Shown in pieces: positions 32,444-42,920 of a stretch of DNA of 64,000 nucleotides. The DNA comes from Hirundichthys speculiger. Lineage: Eukaryota; Chordata; Actinopteri; Beloniformes; Exocoetidae. Below the pieces are notes generated by a model. That model worked only from the letters and a program-made list of their open reading frames with translations. It did no database searches and was not told the DNA's origin. The position numbers were made by a program, and so were the translations under genes. Where the stretch lies: positions 227,490-291,489 of the forward strand of contig JAGFBZ010000177.1 of NCBI GenBank assembly GCA_018398805.1, given 5' to 3'. Within the stretch, counting starts at the first letter, position 1. Each line of letters begins with the position of its first letter.

Positions 32444-34786
32444 CTGATCGTTGATCCTGTCTTTCACTGCTCTGACCTACGTGACGCTTCGTTTCTCCGA
32501 CTGGTCGTACGCCCGTCCAGCGGTGTCCGGAGGCAGTTTCCTCAGCATCTGTTGGCCCCACCTGGAAAACAAAGCTGAATCCTGAGGAGTCAGACTTATA
32601 TTTTGTATCAAAGATGAAAAGAATTCAGATGGCTGGCCAAGCTGCTGAACCTACGATATGTCATGTTTTTATAACAAACAGCATTTCATTTTTAATATTC
32701 ATCCATTTTTGAATTTCAGACTGCAACACATTTTAGGTGAAAGAAAAGAATAATGATATTATTTCAAACAGACTTCAGCAGGAAATGGAGTTTATTTGCT
32801 CACTTGATTAAATGGATAATGTTCCACAGCTATGCAAGGTTGTGGCATAAACCTGATTAGACATAAATGTGATATACGCAGCTATAAAACATCAAACAGC
32901 TACTATACCTATACATAACTCTTGAAGTAGTTTCTCTAAAATTTGTTATATTCCCTTATGAAGTGTTGCTACAGACTTGCAGGCTCTCTTCTTGACGTGG
33001 ACAACCTCACGGTGGTCACGTCTCCACCTGAAATCATTATGACTGAGAAAAGAGGCCAGAAGAACTTAAAGCATGTGTGGTGCTCTGCAGCAGTGGATGT
33101 GGTTTGATTTTACAGCAGCAGCTCATATTACACAGTTTTAGACTTGCTCTGCTAGTGGTCGTAAGCTAGCATACGGCCACAGTCAGTGGGGTACACTAAC
33201 GTCAGCCATAAAATAAGAATAAAATAAATGAAGCTCTGCCGTTGTCCAAAATCACCCCCGACTCACGATTACAGTGCACGAGTCGATGTGCAGGGACTTC
33301 TATGTACTGGACGGTGATGTGAACTCATCATCACGGGTAATTTTGCACAGATGCATTGTGGGATAGATTGAGTCCACTATAAAGAGAATAACAATGCTCA
33401 CAACACATTAAGGCAGCACTAAAACATGGCAGCTGTGCCATCGTTCGGTCGCGCGCATCTGTGTGCACGTCGTGGAGCTTGTGGCGTCGTTGAGACTTTA
33501 CTGACAGAAGAGCGAGTGCCAAGCTAATGCCCGTTTGAAACGCTGTGGCTCAAGTTTCCGCCGCCACCTCGGCGGTCATCGTTGAGGACAGGGATCCATC
33601 CAGCACTGAGCTGTCACGTGCTTCGCTCTTCCTCAACGCCACCGCCGAGTGTTTACGTTCTGTATTTGCATTTAAAGTAGAGCAGATGTCAGGTCGAGCA
33701 GAACCAGCGCCGGTGTGGCCATCTGGAGGAGTCTGTCGAATCTGCTCATACCAGTCAAACCACCAAACCATAACCTGAAGTGCTCATGGTCCACGCAAAG
33801 CATTTTGGGGAGATGGGTCATCTGACCAGAGCATCAAAAAGCAGAGCTTTGCTCAACTTTAATGGAAATAAAGGCATCTGGCGCTGAGTGTTATCACATC
33901 ATGGTAGACGTTGTTCTTTACGTAACTGCATCGATAGAAGCTTCCCCTTACGTCCGTCGCCTTAGATGGTATCAAAGAGGATGAACTGGAGGAGTGTGTG
34001 AGAACTTTGCGCTCTCATGGAAACCCATAGAGTAGAAGCTGACTGTGGCCGTGGCAGGTTTCCTACCCGTTCATGTTTCGCTCGCCGCCTGCCTGTCGGG
34101 ACGGCGACTGAAGGAAACGGGCTTGAAAGGAGGTGGCAGAGGTTGAGATCAGAGCTATTTACATCTGCTCTGCTTTAAGTTTATGCTTTACAGCAAAGTA
34201 GCAGGGCTGAAATAAACCTCGGATGTGGCTGGAAATCGAACGCGAGAGCTTTTCCCTTGATGCACGAGCGCAAACGAGCATCAAATTTCTGTGTAACTAC
34301 AAGATCATGGTGATGCACACTCCTGCTGTCGGTGGTGGCAGCACAGGTAATATGTGAAAAAATATATTAATGTTGATGGGACTCTCAGTGTGAAGTATCG
34401 GTGATGTGACGTGAGAGTGTGTGAGCAGGTTACGTTGCATTAATTTCACGGCCAATAACTTGGCCTTGTTGGAGATATCGAACCTGCATCAGAGCACTCT
34501 GTTCTGGATATATGTATATTTTTTTAAAGACACCTGCAGCTATGAAACGCTGTCGTTGTCGTTACTCACCTGTTCTCAAACATTTTTGTCGTCGTCTGCC
34601 GGGATATATTCATCTTGTAGAGGTCTCAAAGTAGTTCACAGTCATTATAAAGTACAAAATACAGTAGTGTCTGGAAACGTACGCTGTGGCTAAATAGCTT
34701 TGATCTCTATTTGGTCGCATCGGGAATCCATGACAATGCAAGGAATGTCTTAATGGCAGGGTAGTCTACCTCACCATTCAGATTGT
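32444..34786. other. No recognised gene
   Basis: The frames at 33545-33778 (+) and 33550-33771 (-) are exact opposites of each other over the same bases and are not recognised. Nothing else is assignable. Confidence 0.5.
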
Positions 34787-34798
34787 TATATGTATATA

Positions 34799-34871
<73 letters not shown>

Positions 34872-34872
34872 A
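34787..34872. repeat. (TA)n microsatellite
   Basis: About 40 TA units, interrupted by three TG variants, are directly visible. Confidence 0.97.
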
Positions 34873-35300
34873 AAAGAAATTAAATTCCATCTGATGTGAA
34901 ATCAGAAAAGCATTCGCTTTGAGTTAAATAGTATTGTTTTGATACATTTTGAATAAAAGGAAAAGTTTGTGTTCTAAATGGTGTCTTTGATTAAACTGAA
35001 GAAGTTTTGTGGAAATTGAGTTCATGATTGGGATAAGTTTTGATAAGTTTGAATACATTCCTACCCTTAAACTTGTTTTGGGTACACTGTAATGAAGTGT
35101 AATTTATGTTTTCTATGCAAGTGTATTGAACACAAATACTTGCCCCAGTAAAGTTAAAATTGGGTTAAAATTGGGTTTGCTACAAGTGTAAAATGTTAAG
35201 AAAAAAGTATTACGGGTTAAAAATTTTGATACTTTGTCAACAATTTAAGTAATGTTAATGTTTGTATAATGAGTTATTGTAATATGAGTCATTATCTAGA
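34873..35300. other. AT-rich stretch upstream of an LTR-like unit; no gene seen
   Basis: This is AT-rich sequence with repeated GTTAAAATTGGGTT-type motifs (about 35150-35180). It could be the 3' untranslated end of a retrotransposon whose LTR starts at 35311, but it has no coding motif. Confidence 0.4.
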
Positions 35301-35455
35301 AAGGGAGGGATGTTGTGGCAACGCACGCATGAATGCGTAATGATGTCAGCGAACGTGAGTTGTAAGAGAGCGGGAAAAGAAATAAAGAGAGAGCATGATG
35401 ACGGTCCGAGCAGGGTTCGAGTATTAATGTTAGTAGGAACACAAGAAACATTACA
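35301..35455 (+). mobile_element. Polypurine tract and short LTR-like unit
   Basis: A polypurine run AAGGGAGGGA (35301-35310) is followed directly by TGTTGTGGCAACGC. A plausible LTR ends with AACATTACA at 35455 (145 bp, TGT...ACA termini). AATAAA lies inside at about 35381. This is the arrangement of the 3' end of an LTR retrotransposon. No target duplication or coding part was found. Confidence 0.4.
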
Positions 35456-35989
35456 AATACTAAGAACAATTTATTATACATTTTTCATAAATCCCTACAA
35501 ATAGAAATTACAAAATACATTTTACATCTGAATGGTGTCTAAATAATGTGAATCTATCATAAATAATGCCCATTCCTGACATGTACACCTGATTTTTTTG
35601 TGTGCTCTGGCTGAGTTAAAGAGCTAATAGCATTAATGTATTAACAGCGTACACGTGGTGTGAAATAGCAATACTCGTTTTGACCTTTCATTGCATTATC
35701 GAGCTGATAATTGAATGTAGGAAAGCATAACGCACTAATGATGGAAATAACTCAGTTGGCTTGAAGAGAGTAGCTGAGGTCAAGTTCCAGGAAAACAATA
35801 AATGTCACAATCCCAGAAGAAGTATTCAGCCTAACCAGGAGAAAAAAAAAAAAAAAGAAAGAAAGTGACCTGAATATCTGGGAGTAAAAATAGAAGCAGA
35901 AACTTATTCACGAAAACTTTGACTCCTTTGACACGAGACTGATCTGAAAATGCTAGAGAGCAAGGGAGAACACAGTGGTGCTGTTTTCA
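35456..35989. other. No recognised gene
   Basis: The sequence is AT-rich with an A-run at about 35841-35856 and no recognisable exon. Confidence 0.5.
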
Positions 35990-36204
35990 ATGACATACAG
36001 CTGAAATAAACACCAAGCAGGCGAGACTTGGTGAATAAAAGATGAATAACAGTGAAGGAGACAGGAAATAAGGGAAGAGAGGATGGGAAACACATGCATC
36101 GAACGGTCACAGGCCAGGAGTCGAACCTGTGACCGACCACAGGAGGACTGTGGTCTCTGTACGGAGGCCACCTGCCCCCAACCACTGTGCTACTGGGGCC
36201 ACAG
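35990..36204 (-). mobile_element. tRNA-derived SINE
   Basis: On the minus strand, TAGCACAGTGG (36182-36192) is a perfect A box and GGTTCGACTCC (36117-36127) is a perfect B box of the RNA polymerase III promoter. Downstream is the typical body sequence TTTCCCATCCTCTCTTCCC and TTTCCTGTCTCC. The 3' limit is approximate. Such SINEs are mobilised by a partner LINE. Confidence 0.8.
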
Positions 36205-36823
36205 CATGTTGATGGTGTTGCTTCAACTCATCTGAAAACAGTTGGACCAACTCAAGTAAATTCAATTTGATTGACTGAATTAAATAAGGTTGGAAGGACA
36301 CCATTTATTCACGTGAAAATTGTTTCCATGATTTTTTAAGTTCATCCAAAGAGTAATTTTTTGAGTGTACAAAAGGGCACCATGTGCTATTAGCTGGTGG
36401 CTAACTCCTGTGAGCACTGTTTAAGCAGTTTTACTATTTTGTAGCAGATCCTGGTCTGCAACACCTAACAGTCTTGGCACAGGTACAAAGATCATTTAAT
36501 CAACCTCCTGCTTCTGAGCAGAGGTAACACACTTTATTATACAAACTCACAGGTACTCATTCAAACACAGACAGACTTAACTCAGGGTGGCACAAATTAA
36601 CATGTTAAAAGTAAGAGGTCTGAATCAACAGGGGGTCATAACAGCAACAGACTTTACATGGAAGCATTAAATTAAATAGTTAACAAATAAACACAGATAA
36701 ACACCTAAACAACCAGGGCTGTAAAGGATGCTGGGAAACAACCCGAAAGGACCTGCCAGATCACTACAATATTTTGCTGCAAACCAGAATTTCATTATTT
36801 TGGGAGGTAATATTTCAATTTGA
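36205..36823. other. No recognised gene; possible MITE end
   Basis: At about 36215-36371 is a stretch ending TAATTTTTTGAGTGTAC, which resembles the end of common fish MITEs, but I could not find its partner end. 36.4-36.8 kb is unassigned; its last part may be 5' leader of the LINE that follows. Confidence 0.4.
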
Positions 36824-36916
36824 TATTGTACTCCCAAGAGAAGAATCTCCTCAAGTCTGGAGCAGACAGCTGAACAAGCAACAACGACTGGAAGAACTGG
36901 ATCACAGACTCGACCC

Positions 36917-37456
36917 ATGGAGTGGAGCGTTGTGGTGAAAGAAGGACGCCGATTAAAGCCAGTGCCACAAAATGCGGCCGTGCAGCTGAAACCAAGCGCC
37001 GCGCAAGTTCACCGGAGGCGACCGCAGAGGACAGCGGGGATAACTGGCACGGGCACAGAGAGTAGCATTCGGACGGTAACAACCAAGCTGGTGAGTGTCT
37101 TTGCCACCAGATTCTCTCCTGATGTTCAGGCAGACACACTATGTGACTATCTGTCTGAGAAGCTGGGCAATAAAACAGTTACTTGTCGGAAGATTGAGTC
37201 AACTCGGAGCAGATTTAGCTCCTTCCACGTGACTGCTGAATGTAATGAGGTAGATGATATATATGATCCGCAACTTTGGCCAGCCGGGACGTACGTTCGC
37301 CGTTACTATGAGGCTCGCCGACCCAGAGTTGTGAATGGCAGTGGGTGCTATGTTTCGGATGGGAGGATGGATCAGCAGCACCCAGCTCTAATACCTGCTG
37401 CTCCTCATGGAAGCCTGAGCTTGGTGAGTACTGTGGCGAAGGACGGCAGCCAGTAA
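36917..37456 (+). CDS. LINE ORF1 protein, RNA-binding-like, probably N-terminally short
   Basis: This 179-residue product has a basic, Arg/Lys/Pro/Gln-rich N-terminus (residues 8-45). A compact domain at about 58-131 reads VFATRFSPDVQADTL..., SFHVTAEC (102-109) and WPAGTYVRRYYE (121-132), a pattern I associate with the RRM-like ORF1 domain of a widespread animal LINE family. ORF1 proteins coat the element RNA and help target-primed insertion. The Met at 36917 is the first in a frame open since 36824, and family members usually have a longer N-terminus, so the start may be an artefact of 5' truncation. It ends 19 bases before ORF2, so ORF2 is probably translated by reinitiation. The function is inferred from family and position. 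Confidence 0.75.
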   Translation: MEWSVVVKEGRRLKPVPQNAAVQLKPSAAQVHRRRPQRTAGITGTGTESSIRTVTTKLVSVFATRFSPDVQADTLCDYLSEKLGNKTVTCRKIESTRSRFSSFHVTAECNEVDDIYDPQLWPAGTYVRRYYEARRPRVVNGSGCYVSDGRMDQQHPALIPAAPHGSLSLVSTVAKDGSQ

Positions 37457-37475
37457 AGATTGGCTAACCAACTAA

Positions 37476-40199
37476 ATGAACTTGTGTGTTGTGTCATATA
37501 ACGCGCGAGGCCTGCGAGTTGGACACAGTGAAGGTGATAAAGCACGTCGCTATGTTGTGGACAAGCTCTTGGAGGAGTGTGACATATTATGTATTCAAGA
37601 GACATTTTTAGCTAAACAGGACTTGGAAAGACTGAACTCATTACATAAAGACTTCTATGGGGCTGGCGAATCAACTACTGACCTAAGTACTAAAATAGTC
37701 CGGGGCAGGATTCCAGGTGGAGTTGCCATCTTATGGAATAAGAAATATGACCAGATGGTTAATGTGTTAAGATTGGATGTTGACTGGGCTATTGGATTGG
37801 AAATCAGTTGCTGTGATAAAAGGTTTGTTATTCTGAACATTTACACTCCTTATGAGTCTCGCCAGAATGAGGATGAATACCTTAATAGATTGGCATGTGT
37901 ATCGACTTTCATCCAGGATAATGCCTCTACCTGTATTTATGTAATGGGAGACTTGAATGCTGATATTTCTGATGCTAAATCTCTTTTTGCTAATCATTTA
38001 ATGCAGTTTTGTTCTGATGGTGGCTTAATCCTCTCTAGTAAGGTGCTCATGCCTGATAACAGCTATACTTACATCAGTGAAGCCTGGCATACAACTTCCT
38101 GGCTTGACCACTGTATATGTACAGCAGATGCTCACGATTCCATAAATGATATGAAGATAAACTATGAACTGGCTATTACCGACCATGTGCCATTTTCTAT
38201 AGTTCTAAATTTAGACAACCTACCTGTGCTATCCTCTGGGAATAGTAATATGAGTGATAATAAAATAGATTGGTCTAATTTAGCTGAGGAGGATCTTGAG
38301 GATTACATGTGTCAGACTGATGCCATGCTGGGTGGTATTGAGCTACCTAAAGATGCTATAATGTGTGCCGATGTGAACTGTAAGAACCCGGAACATAGTA
38401 CTGACTTGTGTTTGCTTTACGAGGCTATTGTGAAGGTCCTCTCTTTATCCAGTAGGTCTTTTTGTAGACAGAAGAAAAAAACATGTAACATTAAGCCAGG
38501 CTGGAATGACTATGTGGAAGAGGCACACGCTGAAGCTAGGAGGGCATTTAAAGTATGGGTAGAGTCTGGTAGAGAGAGACATGGTCCTCTTTTTGAGTAC
38601 AAGAAATGGGCAAATGCAAATTTTAAATATGCCCTTAGATTTATCAAGAAGAATGAGAACACACTGAGGTCTGACTCTTTAGCAAGAAAACTGCAAAATA
38701 ATAAGTACAATGATTTCTGGAAGGAAGTCAGAGGTCTCAATAACTGTAAAACCTATTTACCATCGAATATTGATGGGGTAAGTGGTGAAGATAAAATTTG
38801 TCACTTGTGGCAAAATTATTACTATGATTTATTTAATTGTGTCAAAAGTAATAGGCTTAGTGTGGAGAATATTGATTGGAATCCAGATGTGGCTGTTACA
38901 TCACAAGAAATACATGATGCAGTCCTTAAGCTAAAGGGAAACAAGGCATGTGGCATAGATAATTTAACTGCTGAACATTTAAAACTAGCAAGTAGGAAAC
39001 TTAATCCTTTGCTTGCGCTTTGCTTTACTGGCTTTTTAGTTCATGGTATCTTACCAGACGCTCTCCTATCTGTCTTATTAGTACCTATAATTAAAGATAA
39101 AACTGGTAAATTAAACAGCTCAGAGAATTACAGGGCAATAGCTCTTGCAAATATTTTGTCCAAAGTACTAGAGAGGGTCCTTCTCACCAGACTAGAATCT
39201 TACATCACCGTCACTCATAATCAGTTTGGCTTTAAACGGGAACATGGCACTGATATGTGCATCTTTGCATTAAAGGAAATTTTAGATAAATATAATAGGC
39301 AAAACTCAACAATGTTTACATGTTTCATTGATGCCTCGAAGGCCTTTGATCGTGTAAATCATGAAAAATTATTTAAGAAATTGCTACAAAGAGGGGTTCC
39401 TCGCTTCCTAGTGAGACTCTTGGTCTTTTGGTATGCACATCAGACAATGCGAGTTAAATGGGGGCATTCTATGTCTTCCCCTTTTAATGTGAATAATGGT
39501 GTCAGACAGGGTGGTATTCTGTCTCCCTTCTTATTTAATGTCTATATGGATGACTTGTCATTGGAGTTAAATGCATGTGACACAGGATGTGTGGTTGGCA
39601 GATCCCTTATTAACCACCTCATGTATGCTGATGATTTGGTCATTTTCTCCCCCTGCAGTGCTGGCCTTCAGCATTTATTGCGAGCCTGTTCACAATATGG
39701 GATGGAGTTTGATATAAAATATAATGCAAAGAAGAGTAACATAATGATATTTAGGAGTAAGGAGGACAGAAAACTAATCTTTCCTGAATTCTTCTTGGCT
39801 GATACTGCTCTCAAGGTGTGTGATGAGATTAAATACCTGGGCCATTACATAACTAGTGACCTCACAGATGACAAGGACATATACAGACAGTGTTGTAAGT
39901 TGTATGCACAAGCAAATATGCTAGCTCGCAAATTTAGCATGTGTTCAATGGTTGTAAAGACTTCTCTTTTTACATCCTACTGTACTCCTCTGTATACTGC
40001 CCATTTGTGGTGTCATTACAAAAAAGCCAGCTTCCACAGACTGACCGTGGCTTACAATGACAGCATGAGGTTACTTTTGAAAGCTCCAAGAAGATGTAGT
40101 GCTAGTATGATGTTTGCCAGTGTTGGTGTTCCTTCCTGCTCTGCCGTGATAAGAAACTTGATTTATCAATGTATGTGTAGAATGCTAAGATCCTGTTAA
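37476..40199 (+). CDS. LINE ORF2 protein: APE endonuclease and reverse transcriptase, intact
   Basis: The 907-residue frame is uninterrupted. Residues 1-245 form an apurinic-type endonuclease with Asn9 (SYNARGL), Glu42 (IQETF), Asp159 and Asn161 (GDLNAD), Asp211-His212 (SWLDH) and Asp236-His237 (ITDHVP), the residues that nick target DNA. Residues about 530-800 form the reverse transcriptase, with PIIKDKTG at 538-544, Asp619 in FIDASKAFDRV (motif A), GVRQGGILSP (675-684, motif B) and YADD at 717-720 (motif C, positions 39624-39635). The C-terminal part (830-907) contains LWCHYKKASFHRLTVAYND, conserved in its family. The product would copy the LINE RNA at a nicked chromosomal site. The Met at 37476 directly precedes the endonuclease fold, as is usual. 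All catalytic residues are present, so it may be functional, but expression is unknown. Confidence 0.93.
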   Translation: MNLCVVSYNARGLRVGHSEGDKARRYVVDKLLEECDILCIQETFLAKQDLERLNSLHKDFYGAGESTTDLSTKIVRGRIPGGVAILWNKKYDQMVNVLRLDVDWAIGLEISCCDKRFVILNIYTPYESRQNEDEYLNRLACVSTFIQDNASTCIYVMGDLNADISDAKSLFANHLMQFCSDGGLILSSKVLMPDNSYTYISEAWHTTSWLDHCICTADAHDSINDMKINYELAITDHVPFSIVLNLDNLPVLSSGNSNMSDNKIDWSNLAEEDLEDYMCQTDAMLGGIELPKDAIMCADVNCKNPEHSTDLCLLYEAIVKVLSLSSRSFCRQKKKTCNIKPGWNDYVEEAHAEARRAFKVWVESGRERHGPLFEYKKWANANFKYALRFIKKNENTLRSDSLARKLQNNKYNDFWKEVRGLNNCKTYLPSNIDGVSGEDKICHLWQNYYYDLFNCVKSNRLSVENIDWNPDVAVTSQEIHDAVLKLKGNKACGIDNLTAEHLKLASRKLNPLLALCFTGFLVHGILPDALLSVLLVPIIKDKTGKLNSSENYRAIALANILSKVLERVLLTRLESYITVTHNQFGFKREHGTDMCIFALKEILDKYNRQNSTMFTCFIDASKAFDRVNHEKLFKKLLQRGVPRFLVRLLVFWYAHQTMRVKWGHSMSSPFNVNNGVRQGGILSPFLFNVYMDDLSLELNACDTGCVVGRSLINHLMYADDLVIFSPCSAGLQHLLRACSQYGMEFDIKYNAKKSNIMIFRSKEDRKLIFPEFFLADTALKVCDEIKYLGHYITSDLTDDKDIYRQCCKLYAQANMLARKFSMCSMVVKTSLFTSYCTPLYTAHLWCHYKKASFHRLTVAYNDSMRLLLKAPRRCSASMMFASVGVPSCSAVIRNLIYQCMCRMLRSC

Positions 40200-40457
40200 T
40201 CTTATCATTGGGACGCTTGTTAATCCTGAGCTGAGCGCAGTCAGGTTTAGCTCTAGAATGTGGAGCCACTGGAAATCTTGCTTGTATGTAAATGTATAAG
40301 CATTGGTATATTTTATTTTATTTTAATCTTTGTACGTAATTTTATCTTATTTGAATTTGTTCCTATTCTGCTTTTACTGATGATCTATTTATTTATTTAC
40401 TGCTCTTGTTCTCTATGGACCGTATATGATTTGTGTCCTTAATAAAGTTTTGATTGA
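40200..40457 (+). other. LINE 3' untranslated region
   Basis: This is an AT-rich tail after the ORF2 stop, with ATTTATTTATTTA at about 40388-40400 and AATAAA at 40440-40445. The end of the element is set just after TTTTGATTG by analogy with CR1/L2 tails; no target duplication was found. Confidence 0.6.
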
Positions 40458-40931
40458 ATCTCTTGTTGATATCACGTTGCTATATAATGGAAGGTTCAGG
40501 ATGTTGCATGTTGGAAGTCAAGATTTGAAATCTATCAAATTCAATCATGACAAAAAGACAAAAATAAGGGAAAGTGATAGACCGACAGCTGGTGGTATGT
40601 CTGTAAGGGATTGCACTTGCATTTAGAAGGATGGTACAAGATTACAGTTGACCCTCACCTGCACAGGTTCCAGATGTCTCCTTCCAATGGTCTACTGGGA
40701 AGTCTCACGATAACTCCATGATTTTCAGGTGCTGAGAGGTCGACTTGTTGCCTTAACTTGATTGACTCTTGTCTCAACTTGATCAGATCTTTTCCATGTG
40801 TAGTTGCTGCTATCACTTCAGTCTGACTTAATATATTTATGCTCATAATGTGAACTTAAAATGATCGTGTCAAGGGTAAATGTTGTGCTTTTGTTAATTT
40901 AACAGTCTGCCAAGTTCCTTTTTTTGAGTGT
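40458..40931. other. No recognised gene
   Basis: A minus frame at 40655-40846 (63 codons) is open but unrecognised. There are no repeats I can name. Confidence 0.45.
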
Positions 40932-41013
40932 TTATATCAGGGTATCTTAGAGGAAACAGAGAGGCGTCTTTCCAACAGCTATATCTTGGTCATAATTGAG
41001 TCAATGGGACAAA
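40932..41013 (+). repeat. 82-bp dispersed direct repeat, copy 1
   Basis: TTATATCAGGGTATCTTAG, AGGCGTCTTTCCAACA and TCTTGGTCATAATTGAGTCA are shared with 42840-42920 in the same orientation, differing by a few substitutions and one deleted base. No family was recognised. Confidence 0.93.
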
Positions 41014-42309
41014 GATCCAAGGAACACCAGCAGCTCCACACCAGAACGACTGCTTCCAGTTTGGGAGTTTAACCACTAACATTAGTCACTGGCACGTCAC
41101 TGATTCGTTTCACACAGATCGTCAGACTGAACGTTTAGAGCGACGTTTGCATCAGGAATTGCTGCTGGCTTTTCTAGGTTTCAGCGTTTCTCTGATCACG
41201 TTTCTCTGGTTCCGTCTGAAATTTGAAGCCCTTCAGGGACGAAGCTACTGGTTTCAGAGTAATGCATTCAGTGCAGTAAACAAGGTCCAGTGATGGTGAT
41301 GAGCCTCAGAACATAATGAGCTGGATAAAAATGGAAGTCTTTTAGCTCATCTGCTGCTGATCTGCAAGTCATGAAAAGATCATAAATGAGTAAATGAGTA
41401 TCTGACTTGCAAATGCGTTTTGGTTATAATCCTGCTCTGGCGGTGGTCTTGGCCTCTTTCAGCTGCATTAATGTTCTTGTAGCAGAACGAGATGAAAAAT
41501 GACACCGCTAACAGGCCCGTGTGTGTCTTTGAAGAAGGAGACAATGCACAGATGATATTATCTCTGCTGGAGACTCAGTTCTGATGTTATCGTGGGACAG
41601 GATGGCCCGTTATTCTCTGCTCCTGGAGCCAGAGCATGTTCAACAGCTCCAGCAAACAATCAGAGAAGTTTGTTCTCTCCTGAATGTAAAAGCTTCTGAC
41701 AGGGCAGGTTATAAAGGACACAGTGAGCTGTTGTGAGGGGTGGGGGGTCTGATGAGGACCGAGACCTGCCCTGCCTCCTGGGTTTCAGCTGCTCAAAGGC
41801 TCCATCGCTCTTTTGTTCCTGCTCCTGCTGCTGCTGTTACTGGCCGTGCATTTGTGTCCTCGACACTCCCCGACTGGATGGTGGAGGACAAACGGCTGAA
41901 AGAGACATCTGTTTCCACTGTGTCGGCGCAAAAGTACTTTATGCTGCAAGCTGTGAGATTTACAGCTTAAAATGTTCAAATATCAACAAATTAATGTCAG
42001 TGCATCTGGAGATGCTGTGATGATGGGTGGGGATGGTCTAGCAAGCCCCCAGAAAACATCTCCATCTACAGGTGACAGGAGTGAGTGCAGCCTTCACTCA
42101 TTTAAATGAATAAGAGGACGTTACGCTGGCTGAGACGTTGTCCTTCCCACATCGATTATATCAAGAGTACCGCTCAGATAGACCGTTTAGGTCGAGCATG
42201 CGTACCGTTGAGGAGTCAGCATTCGCCTGTCATTTTGCGTGAAAACCTTGAAAATGATTGTCCTCAGCTTCAGTTGTCTTATGCCAGAACATTTGATTAT
42301 TTTTAGGAA
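41014..42309. other. No recognised gene
   Basis: The frames at 41733-42020, 41740-41970 (+) and 41785-41979 (-) overlap and have no known domain. The plus frame at 42106-42306 is also unrecognised. Confidence 0.45.
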
Positions 42310-42415
42310 CTATTGAGCTCTCAGACCCATCCAGGCTTCAGAAACCGACAAAGCAGCTTCTCATACCCAGCACCAAGCATGGTGGTGGAGGGGTAATGAT
42401 GGGGTCACTTTCCCG
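42310..42415 (+). pseudogene. Tc1/mariner transposase scrap
   Basis: The segment ACCAAGCATGGTGGTGGAGG followed by GTAATGATGGGGTC resembles the KHGGGSxMxWG region of Tc1-like transposases, which lies just ahead of the second catalytic Asp block. Too little remains to fix limits or orientation of the parent beyond the plus strand. Confidence 0.4.
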
Positions 42416-42429
42416 CCAAAGGTCTGGGG

Positions 42430-42631
42430 TGTTGATCAATTGGTACCGAACCGTGCAAGAAAAAAATTGTTTTTCAAGTTTTATTTATTATGAGTCTGAA
42501 CGAGCTTTTATTTTGAAAAATCTTTAATTTTGAAAAATGACCGGACTCTCGGTTACATCTCGCTCACTTGAGTGGCAAAATTTAACCCAGCTAGCAAGTG
42601 AAGAGAAAGAAGAACAGCCGACAGCTTCCAA

Positions 42632-42676
<45 letters not shown>

Positions 42677-42795
42677 CAAGAAAAAGAAAGCTTCTAACAG
42701 ACAATACCAGGAGTCCTACTTGAAATACCCCCTCGGTCCGTGGTAAAATTGTCAAGCGTTGACCGGTCTGCAGTTACAAAAATGTTAGACCACTG
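42430..42795. mobile_element. hAT-type MITE, 366 bp, containing a (TA)n run
   Basis: The flanks GTCTGGGG at 42422-42429 and 42796-42803 are an identical 8-bp duplication. The right end, read inward, is CAGTGGTCTAACATTTTTGT. The left end (TGTTGATCAATTGGTACCG) aligns with it loosely and seems to have lost its first three bases. The inner AAAATGACCGGACTCTCGG is a segment I associate with ZBED5-like fish hAT elements. Confidence 0.75.
42633..42676. repeat. (TA)n microsatellite inside the hAT MITE
   Basis: About 20 TA units with one TG variant are directly visible. Confidence 0.95.
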
Positions 42796-42839
42796 GTCTG
42801 GGGTACCTTACAGTCTTTGATTCAACCATGAGCTCCTCT

Positions 42840-42920
42840 TTATATCAGGGTATTTAGAGGAAACAGAGAGGCGTCTTTCCAACAACTATATCTTGGTCAT
42901 AATTGAGTCATTGGGACAAA
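42840..42920 (+). repeat. 82-bp dispersed direct repeat, copy 2
   Basis: This is the second copy of the 40932-41013 repeat, about 1.9 kb downstream, with GTATTTAG in place of GTATCTTAG and ACAACTATATC for ACAGCTATATC. Confidence 0.93.

Larger units (their letters stand above)
36824..40457 (+). mobile_element. Non-LTR retrotransposon (LINE), CR1/L2/jockey group, nearly complete
   Basis: The unit holds a short ORF1, a 19-base gap, an intact ORF2 of 907 codons with endonuclease and reverse transcriptase, and a ~250-base 3' region ending TTAATAAAGTTTTGATTG at about 40440-40457. The 5' end is not resolved. The ORF1 frame is open from 36824 without an earlier Met, so the copy may be 5'-truncated. 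The 3' tail lacks a long poly(A), as in CR1/L2-type LINEs. The exact clade cannot be fixed without alignment. ORF2 has no stop or frameshift, unlike every other element in the window, which points to recent insertion. Confidence 0.9.

Noticed and set aside
31944..32578. Long repetitive open frames (167, 145 and 185 codons) across the 30-bp minisatellite
   Set aside because: A repeat unit divisible by three stays open in any frame that lacks a stop in one unit. All plus frames are open together, so openness is not evidence of coding.
33545..33778. Plus and minus frames of ~75 codons covering the same bases
   Set aside because: Mirror-image open frames with no domain are most likely chance.
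36117..36192. Possible tRNA gene (perfect A and B boxes)
   Set aside because: The sequence does not close into a tRNA acceptor stem as read, and it continues into a typical SINE body; called a SINE.
36795..37139. 114-codon minus frame opposite LINE ORF1
   Set aside because: It is the shadow of ORF1, which has a recognisable domain and correct placement ahead of ORF2.
40655..40846. 63-codon minus frame with protein-like composition next to the LINE
   Set aside because: No family recognised, and no splice sites or repeat context to support it.
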